Part shown: positions 1-5,588 of the stretch, in pieces
Layout of the letters: every line of letters begins with the position of its first letter
Numbering within the stretch: the stretch's first letter is position 1
Assembly: GCA_030740135.1 (NCBI GenBank)
Contig: JASLXW010000279.1
Coordinates: 1-5,655 of the forward strand
Direction of reading: 5' to 3'
Length of the DNA: 5,655 bases
Source: Nitrospinota bacterium
GTDB taxonomy: Bacteria; UBA8248; JACPRG01
Position numbers and translations under genes: made by a program
Notes under the pieces: generated by a model
Seen by the model: the letters and a program-made list of their open reading frames with translations, nothing else
Told to the model about the DNA's origin: nothing
Databases searched by the model: none

Positions 1-1
1 C

Positions 2-106
2 ATTTTTCAGGTCTTCAATCTCGTGCCCTACCTGTCACTGGTCGACAACGTCAGCCTGCCCTGCCTCTTCTCCCACCGTCGCCGAGAACGGGCGCGCTCG
101 CGGGCG
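2..106 (+). other. Fragment of ABC transporter ATPase (LolD/MacB-like), Q-loop region
   Basis: The frame is open from the left window edge and runs straight into pyrF. Translated from base 2 it begins [17 protein letters not shown] and continues [18 protein letters not shown]. This matches the stretch that follows the Walker A region in LolD/MacB/DevA-type ATPases: the Q-loop glutamine (FQ), then the 'NL-P-LS---NV-LP-LF' pattern and a basic 'RRRERA' helix. These ATPases energise lipoprotein or macrolide/peptide export with a separate permease. Walker A lies off the window. Signature motif, Walker B and H-loop are absent because the frame changes to OMP decarboxylase at about base 107. It is therefore at most a remnant or one half of a chimera. 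Family recognition is from memory of motifs, not an alignment. Confidence 0.6.
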
Positions 107-811
107 GGTTCGGTGCGGCAAGCGGCCGAGGACCTGCTGGATCGGCTTCGCGGAAAGGTCCGGTTCTTCAAAGTCGGCAGCGCCCTGTTCACCCGTTGCG
201 GCCCGGCCGCCATCGAGGCGGTCCACCGGCGGGGGGCGAAGGTCTTCCTCGACTTGAAGTTTCACGACATCCCCCAAACCGTCGGCTTGGCCGCCCGCCA
301 GGCGGGGGAAATGGGCGTCTTCATGTTCAACGTCCACGCCTCGGGCGGCGCCGCCTTGCTGCGGGCGGCCCGCGAGTCCGTGGCCGGCCTCAACCCGGCC
401 CCGCTGTTGATCGCCGTCACCGTTTTGACCAGTCTGGATACCGAGGACCTGAAGTCCGTCGGGTTTGCGCCCGCGGCCGAGGACCTGGTCGTCCGGCTGG
501 CCCGGTTGACCCAAGCGGCGGGGCTGGACGGCGTCGTCGCCTCCCCCCGGGAGGTGCGGGCCATCCGCGCCGCCTGCGGGAGCGAATTCCGGATCGTCAC
601 GCCGGGGATCCGGCCGGCGGGCGCGGAGAAGAAAAAACCCACGGACCAGAAAAGGTTCGCCACCCCCGAATCCGCCCTCGCGGACGGCGCGGACTACCTC
701 GTGGTCGGTCGCCCCATCACCGGCGCGGATGACCCGGCGGCCGCGACCGCGGCCGTCCTGGAGGAGATGTCACGGGGATTGTCCCGAACCGGGGAACCGC
801 CGCTCCCATGA
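23..811 (+). CDS. pyrF: Orotidine-5'-phosphate decarboxylase, N-terminus replaced/truncated
   Basis: OMP decarboxylase converts OMP to UMP, the last step of de novo pyrimidine synthesis, as a cytosolic TIM-barrel dimer. Numbering from the GTG at base 23, family motifs are FFKVG (K50), [10 protein letters not shown] (D77, K79, D82: the catalytic Lys-Asp-Lys-Asp set), VHASGG (103-109 region), TVLTS (133-137), VTPGIRP (192-198), DQKR (208-211) and VVGRPIT with phosphate-binding R230. Decarboxylase homology begins only near residue 29 (base 107). The usual first strand, with its 'ALD' aspartate that contacts the ribose, is missing. Residues 1-28 instead look like an ABC ATPase. The frame is open to base 2 and I see no convincing Shine-Dalgarno for the GTG, so the true start is uncertain. 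The body length (about 234 residues) fits the family minus roughly ten N-terminal residues. It overlaps acyP by ATGA. Identity of the body is near certain; activity of this version is doubtful. Confidence 0.9.
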   Translation: MPYLSLVDNVSLPCLFSHRRRERARSRAGSVRQAAEDLLDRLRGKVRFFKVGSALFTRCGPAAIEAVHRRGAKVFLDLKFHDIPQTVGLAARQAGEMGVFMFNVHASGGAALLRAARESVAGLNPAPLLIAVTVLTSLDTEDLKSVGFAPAAEDLVVRLARLTQAAGLDGVVASPREVRAIRAACGSEFRIVTPGIRPAGAEKKKPTDQKRFATPESALADGADYLVVGRPITGADDPAAATAAVLEEMSRGLSRTGEPPLP

Positions 812-1089
812 ACAACCCCGTGCGGAGGGCCCGCATCCGCATCTACGGCCGTGTTCAAGGCGTGGGGTTCCGGTGGAGCGCCGTCCGAGAAGCTGGCCGG
901 CGCGGTCTCACCGGCTGGGTCCGAAACTGTCCGGACGGCTCCGTCGAGGCCCTGGCCGAAGGGAGCGACCTGGAAGGTTTCCTGGCTTGGTGCAAGAAGG
1001 GGCCCCTCGTGGCCCGGGTGGATCGAAGCGAGGTGATTCATGAACAAAACGGAGAGACCTTGACCGAATTTCACATCCGCACGGATTGA
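808..1089 (+). CDS. acyP: Acylphosphatase
   Basis: A 93-residue protein of normal length for the family, a small ferredoxin-like alpha/beta fold. It hydrolyses carboxyl-phosphate bonds of acylphosphates such as acetyl-, carbamoyl- or 1,3-bisphosphoglycerate-type substrates in the cytosol. The two family signatures are present: GRVQGVGFR (14-22), forming the phosphate cradle and ending in the catalytic arginine R22, and [13 protein letters not shown] (36-48), carrying the catalytic asparagine N40. The start codon overlaps the pyrF stop as ATGA, which suggests translational coupling; no strong separate Shine-Dalgarno is visible. Substrate in vivo is unknown for most bacterial members. Carbamoyl phosphate, a pyrimidine precursor, would fit the pyrF neighbour, but that is inference. 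Confidence 0.95.
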   Translation: MNNPVRRARIRIYGRVQGVGFRWSAVREAGRRGLTGWVRNCPDGSVEALAEGSDLEGFLAWCKKGPLVARVDRSEVIHEQNGETLTEFHIRTD

Positions 1090-1139
1090 CGGAACCCTTG
1101 TTGACTCCGCAAGGGGCCCCCACCCTCCGACCCGATTCC

Positions 1140-1160
1140 GGGCGGTTCTTCGCGGCGCCC
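1140..1160. repeat. Short inverted repeat (hairpin 1 of convergent region)
   Basis: GGGCG (1140-1144) pairs with CGCCC (1156-1160) around an 11-base loop. The loop contains GTTCTTC (1145-1151), the exact reverse complement of GAAGAAC in the loop of the next hairpin. On its own the 5-base stem is modest. Confidence 0.35.
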
Positions 1161-1168
1161 GGTCTTCA

Positions 1169-1195
1169 CGGCGGCCAGGAAGAACATGGCCGCCG
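1169..1195. terminator. GC-rich hairpin, possible bidirectional transcription end
   Basis: CGGCGGCC (1169-1176) and GGCCGCCG (1188-1195) form a perfect 8-base-pair stem with an 11-base loop (1177-1187). It lies 79 bases past the acyP stop and 21 bases past the end of the opposing cupredoxin-like gene. A strong stem in a convergent gap fits transcription termination or 3'-end stabilisation. No run of T follows on either strand, so the terminator label is tentative. Confidence 0.4.
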
Positions 1196-1215
1196 GCCTT
1201 ACCCGGAGGCGGCGC

Positions 1216-1698
1216 TCATTTGTCCTTGACGATTACCGTTCCGAAAATCCCATCGCCCCGGACCGCGTCCCCCGGGACCCCCGAGACAAAGTAGCGGTAC
1301 TGGCCGGGGGTCAGGAAGGCCAGGGACGCCACGGCCCCGGGTCCGAAGGCGTTCGACGTGAACGTGCCGTCCGGCGCCAGGAAAAACCGAGTGGGCGACT
1401 GGGTGGCCGCGGCGATCCCTTCGCCTTCGGAGAAGACGACGGTCACATATCCCCGGGTCGCATTCAGCCAGATAACCGACGCGCCCTTTTGGACAGCCAC
1501 TTCAACCGGAAGGATGCCTTTCGGATCAAGGCGGACCAGTTGGGGGACGCCGAACCCGGGCATGGCCTCCTGGGCCCGGACATTCAGGGCGCAAAGCGGG
1601 ACACTCAGGCTTGCGGCCATCAGGAAGCGCGCGACTCCAAGCGCCCCGCCCCGCGAATTTCTGAAAACGCGCCGCCCTCCGGATAACATCGTCCGCAT
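1216..1698 (-). CDS. Exported cupredoxin-like protein lacking copper ligands
   Basis: I do not recognise a named family for this 160-residue protein. The N-terminus has a basic region (RR at 9-10, R13, R16), a hydrophobic core at about 19-40 and a likely signal peptidase I site VRA|QEA (42/43), so it should be exported. Residues about 62-158 have the beta-sandwich pattern of cupredoxins: 'PVEVAVQKGASVIWLN', a central glycine-rich part, 'FLTPGQYRYFV' (128-138) and a final 'GTVIV' strand. The positions that normally hold the His and Cys copper ligands are Y84 and F137/V138, and the mature protein has no His and no Cys, so a type 1 copper site is impossible. The ATG at 1698 is used here. An ATG three codons in (1689) has a better-spaced GGAG nine bases upstream and may be the real start. 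It lies 33 bases after purA on the same strand, probably co-transcribed. Fold assignment is inference. Confidence 0.75.
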   Translation of the reverse strand: MRTMLSGGRRVFRNSRGGALGVARFLMAASLSVPLCALNVRAQEAMPGFGVPQLVRLDPKGILPVEVAVQKGASVIWLNATRGYVTVVFSEGEGIAAATQSPTRFFLAPDGTFTSNAFGPGAVASLAFLTPGQYRYFVSGVPGDAVRGDGIFGTVIVKDK

Positions 1699-1712
1699 CT
1701 CCGATTCGTTCT

Positions 1713-1721
1713 CCCCCCCCC
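1713..1721 (-). repeat. Homopolymer G9 tract (minus strand) in purA/cupredoxin-like gap
   Basis: Nine consecutive C on the given strand, read as G9 in the transcript, 14 bases upstream of the ATG at 1698 and within the 33-base gap after purA. It ends in GGAGA and so overlaps a possible Shine-Dalgarno. It is outside coding sequence, so length change would alter spacing rather than frame. It may equally be an assembly-sensitive run. Confidence 0.6.
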
Positions 1722-1731
1722 TCCCCGCCGT

Positions 1732-3021
1732 TCACCACGGACGGCGGAACCAGACCTCCTGGCCGCGATCGGGACCCGTTGAGACCACATCCAGCGGGAC
1801 CCCCAAGGATTCGGATATCCGGTCGAGGTAACGGCGCGCTTCGCCGGGAAGGTCTTCGACACGCTTCGCCCCTTCCGTACTCGCCTTCCAGCCGGGCAGG
1901 GTCTCGCACCGGGGAGCGACCTCCCGCAACTGACTCGAATTGACGGGCCAGAATTCTTGCACGGTCTCTCCGATTCGGTATCCGGTGCAGACGCGTAACT
2001 CCTCAATGCCGTCCAGGACGTCCAACTTGGTGACGGCGAGGCCGGTGACGCCATTCAACCGGACGGCGTACGCGAGCGCAATCAGGTCCAGCCAGCCGCA
2101 CCGCCTCGGTCGCCCGGTGGTCGCGCCATACTCCCGCCCCCGCTCCCGCAGGCGCTCGCCGGTTTCGCCGGTCAACTCGGTGGGAAAGGGCCCCTCCCCC
2201 ACACGCGTCGAGTAAGCCTTGACGACGGCCAGGACATGCTGAATTCGGCTGGGGGCCATCCCCAAACCCGTGCAGGCCCCGCCCGCGATGGTGTGTGAGG
2301 AAGTCACGAACGGGTAAGTCCCGTGGGCCACGTCCAGGAGGGTTCCTTGCGCCCCTTCCAGGAGGATCCGGGCGTCCCGTTCGACCCCCCGGGCCAACTC
2401 GTCCTCGACGTCGGCCAAGTAGGGACCCAACCTTCCGCCCAACGCCAACGCGTTCTCCACCAACCGGTCCCTGTCGAAATCTTCAGCCCGATCCGGCAAG
2501 CCCTCGAGGATGTGGGCCTTGAGACGGAGGCTGAGCGTGAGCTTCTCGGAGAGCCGATCCACGTCCAGCAAATCGAAGAGCCGGATGCCGGTCCGGGAGA
2601 TGCGATCCGCGTAGGCGGGTCCGATTCCCCGTCCCGTCGTCCCAATTCGGCCCGAGCCGCGGGCCGCTTCCATCCAAGCCTCTTCCGCGCGGTGGTAGGG
2701 GAAAATGACGTGGGCGTTGCCGCTGACACCGAGACGGTCTTCCACCTCGATGCCGGCCGCGCGTAGAGACTCCACCTCGCCGAGCAGCTCCCCCGGGTCC
2801 ACAACGACCCCCGGTCCAACAAGACTGCGCACCCCCTCATGAAAAATTCCCGAGGGAATCAAGTGCAGAACCCGCTCTTCGCCTTCCACCGAGATCGTGT
2901 GGCCGGCGTTGGCCCCCCCCTGGAAGCGGACGACCAGGTCGGCCTCCTCGGCCAGCCGGTCCACGATTTTTCCTTTGCCCTCATCACCCCACTGGGCGCC
3001 GATGACCGCTGCGGTCGGCAT
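1732..3021 (-). CDS. purA: Adenylosuccinate synthetase
   Basis: Joins IMP and aspartate using GTP to give adenylosuccinate, the first committed step to AMP; cytosolic homodimer. The 429 residues match the usual length. Diagnostic motifs are in order: GAQWGDEGKGK (8-18) with catalytic D13, AGHTI with catalytic H41, GTTGRGIGPAY (127-137), EGAQGTLLD (222-230), VGEGPFPTEL (274-283), GATTGRPRRCGW (299-310, IMP/aspartate loop) and TKLD (331-334, guanine recognition). All expected catalytic residues are present and the frame is intact. A minor variant is DVAHGTYPFVTSS, where many homologues have a second Asp in place of the Ala. The ATG has a GGGAG eight bases upstream, located inside the end of hisZ. 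The first 38 bases overlap hisZ, pointing to translational coupling. Identity is very secure. Confidence 0.98.
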   Translation of the reverse strand: MPTAAVIGAQWGDEGKGKIVDRLAEEADLVVRFQGGANAGHTISVEGEERVLHLIPSGIFHEGVRSLVGPGVVVDPGELLGEVESLRAAGIEVEDRLGVSGNAHVIFPYHRAEEAWMEAARGSGRIGTTGRGIGPAYADRISRTGIRLFDLLDVDRLSEKLTLSLRLKAHILEGLPDRAEDFDRDRLVENALALGGRLGPYLADVEDELARGVERDARILLEGAQGTLLDVAHGTYPFVTSSHTIAGGACTGLGMAPSRIQHVLAVVKAYSTRVGEGPFPTELTGETGERLRERGREYGATTGRPRRCGWLDLIALAYAVRLNGVTGLAVTKLDVLDGIEELRVCTGYRIGETVQEFWPVNSSQLREVAPRCETLPGWKASTEGAKRVEDLPGEARRYLDRISESLGVPLDVVSTGPDRGQEVWFRRPW

Positions 3022-4348
3022 GTTTCTTCTCCCACTCCTGGAGGGTCCTGGCCACGGCGGCTCGCTTCACAGTCGTCTCCTCCGCCCGGAGCAGGTCCAT
3101 CAAGCGCGCCTCCTCCGCGGCGACCTTTCTGTGTCCGAGGACAACCGCATACCGAAACCCCGTCGCCCGGGCGAATTTCAACGAGGCGGGAAGGGTCCGG
3201 CGGATGATGTCCCGCGCAACGCGAAAGCCGCGATTTCGCAGGTCTTTGGCCAGCCCGAGGGCCCGGTCTTTCCGCCGGGAAAAATCGATCAGCAAAACGT
3301 CCGGGCCCAAAGGGGCCGACGGCTCCCTCTCCTGAAGTTTCATTGTCTCGAAAAGACCGCCGACATCAATCGCGAATCCGGTCGCCGGAACGGATGCGCC
3401 AAAGCGTCCAACGAGGTCATCATATCGCCCGCCGCTGCAAATGGGGTATCCGGCCAGGGGAGAAAACACTTCAAACACCGTCCCCGTGTAGTAATTGAAC
3501 CCCCGGACCTCACTCAGGTCGAACGTCACGTCTTCCGCCACGCCATAGACTTTCAGCATGTCCAGGATGGCCCGCAGGTCCTTCATCGCCTCCCTGCTCT
3601 TCCTGCCCGGCAGGGCCCGCTGGACCCGATCCAGGACTTCCGGACCGCCCGCCCATTCGGGCGCCTGGAGCAATGCGGATCGAAGCCGGGAAGAGACGTC
3701 GAGTCCATTCACCAGCCGTCTCAGGGAGGTGAGGTCCTTCCTGCCCAATGCGTTCCGGTAGGCCGAAATCCAATCGGCCGGGGCCTCGATCCCTTCCAGG
3801 ACCTCCCGGAGAAAACCCATGTGCGTCAGGATGAGGGAGAACCCTTTCAACCCGCATGCGCGGAGACCCTCGACCGCGATGGCGATGACCTCGGCGTCCG
3901 CCTCCAGGGATTCCAACCCAACCAGCTCGACGCCGCTCTGGTGGAACTCCTGCTGGACGCGCCCCTGGGTGTGGACGTAACGGTAAATTCTGCCCGAATA
4001 ACACAGCCGCAACGGCAGGGGCAGCGACCGCAGGGAGGTGGCGACCAGGTGAGCGATCTGCGGCGTGATGTCCGACCGAAGGGTCAGGAGCTCTCCCGTC
4101 TCGCGGTCGATGATCTTGAACAGGTCTCCGAGCGTCTGATGTCCCAATCCGCGCGCGACGGTTTCATAATAATCGAGCGTCGGCGTGACAATCTCCTGAA
4201 ATCCCCACCGCAGGAAAACCTCCAGCAAGCGGGACTCCATCCCGCGCTTGCGCGCCGCTTCGGGAGGCGGATAGAGACGCACCCCCCTGGGCAACCCCTG
4301 GCGTGGGCCGGGACCGTTCCCGATGTTCAATGAATCGAAGTCTTCCAA
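2984..4348 (-). CDS. hisZ: ATP phosphoribosyltransferase regulatory subunit, long form
   Basis: HisZ is a catalytically dead paralogue of histidyl-tRNA synthetase. It binds short-form HisG to make active ATP phosphoribosyltransferase, the first step of histidine synthesis, and mediates histidine feedback. Seen here: GLPRGVRLYPPPEA (18-31), TLRSDITPQIAHLVAT (89-104), a motif-2 region YSGRIYRYVHTQGR (117-130) followed by QQEFHQSGVELVG (132-144), RGFNYYTGTVFE (282-293) and SGGRYDDLVG (305-314). Val replaces the Glu of the synthetase 'FRxE' motif, favouring HisZ over HisS. Residues about 348-440 add a domain resembling the HisRS anticodon-binding region (VLLIDFSRRKDRALGLAKDL onward), as in other long HisZ. 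The start is TTG at 4348: an in-frame TAA lies 15 bases upstream and AAGGA sits nine bases before it. A TTG at codon 7 is an alternative. No hisG is in the window. A HisS assignment is the main alternative. Confidence 0.88.
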   Translation of the reverse strand: MEDFDSLNIGNGPGPRQGLPRGVRLYPPPEAARKRGMESRLLEVFLRWGFQEIVTPTLDYYETVARGLGHQTLGDLFKIIDRETGELLTLRSDITPQIAHLVATSLRSLPLPLRLCYSGRIYRYVHTQGRVQQEFHQSGVELVGLESLEADAEVIAIAVEGLRACGLKGFSLILTHMGFLREVLEGIEAPADWISAYRNALGRKDLTSLRRLVNGLDVSSRLRSALLQAPEWAGGPEVLDRVQRALPGRKSREAMKDLRAILDMLKVYGVAEDVTFDLSEVRGFNYYTGTVFEVFSPLAGYPICSGGRYDDLVGRFGASVPATGFAIDVGGLFETMKLQEREPSAPLGPDVLLIDFSRRKDRALGLAKDLRNRGFRVARDIIRRTLPASLKFARATGFRYAVVLGHRKVAAEEARLMDLLRAEETTVKRAAVARTLQEWEKKHADRSGHRRPVG

Positions 4349-4440
4349 ACCCTGAAATCCTTAGACACCGAAGAAACGCGCGCCCGACCACACGGGCGGC
4401 CCGGAGGAAATTTGAGGGAATCGCAATGCTGAGACTTGCG
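4349..4440 (-). other. Gap between radical SAM gene and hisZ with weak hairpins
   Basis: Read on the minus strand, CGCAA...TTGCG (4440-4422, 9-base loop) sits immediately after the radical SAM stop. A second hairpin CGCCCG-TGTGGT-CGGGCG (4398-4381) is followed five bases later by TTTCTT. The second could be a weak intrinsic terminator ahead of hisZ. I see no convincing -35/-10 pair for hisZ here, so hisZ-purA may depend partly on read-through. Confidence 0.35.
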
Positions 4441-5445
4441 TTACGGGGTCACGGACGAGGGAAGCCCTTCGGTGCAAACCGCGCAGGTCTTCAAATGGCT
4501 CCTTCCTTTCAGCAGGGCCCGCCGAAAGCGCACGTATCGCTCCCCGTTCCAGATCTGCCGGAAGGTCATCTCGCGAAGGTTGCCGAAGACATAATGGCTT
4601 TGATCATCATAGCAACAGGCCACAACGTCTCCGTCCTGATTGATCACAGTGTGACGCCAGGGACGCTTGCAGTCCAGCTTATCGATATGGTCCGCGACAT
4701 TTCGAATCGCCTCAGCATCCGGGTAGCGCGAATATCGCGCATCATCGGGCAGGTATTCCCGGATAAGCTCATCCGCATGCGGATCGTTGGCGCTGATCCC
4801 GATGGTTTTCAGCTTGAAGAGGTCCGTCTTCATCGTCTTCGCCAGGGCCCGGGCCTCGGCAATTTCATGGATGTTGTGCTTCATGGCGATAAACTGGAAC
4901 TCGACGGTCGGGTTGTTGGTCCCCACCGCGTCCCGGTGCTCGATGACGCGCTTCACCCCCTCGACAATCCGGTCGAGCCGGGCGCCGATCCGGAACTTCT
5001 CCAGGCTCTCCTGCGTCGCCCCATCCATGGAGACGATCATGAAGTCCAGACCCGAATTCACCACATTTTCCGGGGCGTCCGGCTCGCGGAAATAGTGGCC
5101 GTTCGTGCTCGTCAGAACCTTGATAAACCGGTCCTTGGCGTAGCGGATCATGCGGTAAACGTCCTTGTGCATGAAGGGCTCGCCCAGGTTCCAGAGGCGG
5201 ATCTTGGACGTGGTGGGCCACAGTTCGTCGATGATCTTCCGGTACAGGTCGAAATCCATCAGCGCGCCCGGCCGATTCAGTGTGCCCGCCCCGGTCGGGC
5301 AGGTCGGGCACCCGAGGTTGCAGACGCTGGCCGGCTCGATCATCAAATCATCCGGAAGACCCCGGACCCGTGTTTTCCCCAGCAGAAAGGAGGTCTCGAA
5401 AAGCGCCTTGTTCCCCAGACGCCGGGTCCAGTGCCACCACTTCAT
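4441..5445 (-). CDS. Radical SAM protein with SPASM domain, function unknown
   Basis: A 334-residue radical SAM enzyme, cytosolic, expected to cleave S-adenosylmethionine to a 5'-deoxyadenosyl radical. The cluster motif is C42-NLG-C46-PT-C49 (CX3CX2C), followed by WNLGEP (85-90) as the SAM-contacting 'GGEP' equivalent, STNGHYF (113-119) and IVSMDGATQESLEKFR (137-152). The C-terminal SPASM region has C259, then GDVVACC (272-278, the GX4C pattern) and C321-AV-C324, enough for one auxiliary 4Fe-4S cluster. Family knowledge: such proteins modify peptides or small substrates, or act in cell-surface or cofactor pathways. No precursor peptide or partner is visible nearby, so no substrate is assigned. 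The ATG at 5445 has AAAGG eight bases upstream. It has its own promoter (5546-5574) and precedes hisZ by 92 bases on the same strand. Enzyme class is secure; the role is unknown. Confidence 0.93.
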   Translation of the reverse strand: MKWWHWTRRLGNKALFETSFLLGKTRVRGLPDDLMIEPASVCNLGCPTCPTGAGTLNRPGALMDFDLYRKIIDELWPTTSKIRLWNLGEPFMHKDVYRMIRYAKDRFIKVLTSTNGHYFREPDAPENVVNSGLDFMIVSMDGATQESLEKFRIGARLDRIVEGVKRVIEHRDAVGTNNPTVEFQFIAMKHNIHEIAEARALAKTMKTDLFKLKTIGISANDPHADELIREYLPDDARYSRYPDAEAIRNVADHIDKLDCKRPWRHTVINQDGDVVACCYDDQSHYVFGNLREMTFRQIWNGERYVRFRRALLKGRSHLKTCAVCTEGLPSSVTP

Positions 5446-5462
5446 GGGATCAACCTTTGTGT

Positions 5463-5496
5463 TTATCCCCGCTTCGCCATGGGCCCCTTCAGCGGG
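5463..5496 (-). promoter_or_regulatory. Leader hairpin and five-codon mini-ORF upstream of radical SAM gene
   Basis: In the predicted ~95-base leader, CCCGCT (5496-5491) can pair with AGCGGG (5473-5468) over a 17-base loop. The loop and 3' arm contain a mini-ORF, ATG GCG AAG CGG GGA TAA (5480-5463), preceded by AAGGGG. It ends 17 bases before the real start codon. Leader control is possible, but the mini-ORF and stem could be chance in GC-rich sequence. Confidence 0.25.
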
Positions 5497-5545
5497 TCAA
5501 GACAGCCCAAAACGCCGCTGCCGCCTGATCGGACCGCCTCCGAAC

Positions 5546-5574
5546 ACTCTAGGTTGACGCATAGTCCCTGTCAA
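5546..5574 (-). promoter_or_regulatory. Sigma70-type promoter for radical SAM gene
   Basis: On the minus strand a perfect -35 TTGACA (5574-5569) is separated by exactly 17 bases (5568-5552) from the -10-like TAGAGT (5551-5546, four of six consensus bases). Transcription would start near 5539, leaving a leader of about 95 bases before the ATG at 5445. The -35 is the left arm of an inverted repeat TTGAC-N11-GTCAA (5574-5554), which could be an operator. Confidence 0.65.
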
Positions 5575-5588
5575 TGGGATGTATGGGT

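Larger units (their letters stand above)
1090..1215. other. Convergent intergenic region
   Basis: This is the 3'-to-3' junction between acyP and the cupredoxin-like gene. A weak hairpin right after acyP pairs CCCTTG (1095-1100) with CAAGGG (1110-1115) across a 9-base loop, but no T tract follows. Two further hairpins (1140-1160 and 1169-1195) are listed separately. I see no coding signal. Any of these could serve as a bidirectional transcription end, but none is a classical intrinsic terminator. Confidence 0.5.

Noticed and set aside
1..110. A different reading frame supplying the normal PyrF N-terminus
   Set aside because: The other two plus frames were read through this stretch and neither encodes the expected 'ALD' strand, so a simple frameshift does not explain the missing N-terminus.
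1095..1115. CCCTTG/CAAGGG hairpin as an acyP terminator
   Set aside because: Six-base stem with a nine-base loop and no following T tract (the next bases are GC-rich); kept only as a note in the intergenic entry.
2897..4333. Long plus-strand open frame (478 codons) opposite hisZ and purA
   Set aside because: It runs antisense to two genes with clear family motifs; its translation shows no recognisable domain and is the kind of shadow frame expected in GC-rich DNA.
5451..5557. TCAACCT (minus strand, 5557-5551) could pair with AGGTTGA next to the radical SAM ribosome binding site
   Set aside because: The upstream copy lies between the -35 and -10 boxes, so it would not be in the transcript made from that promoter.
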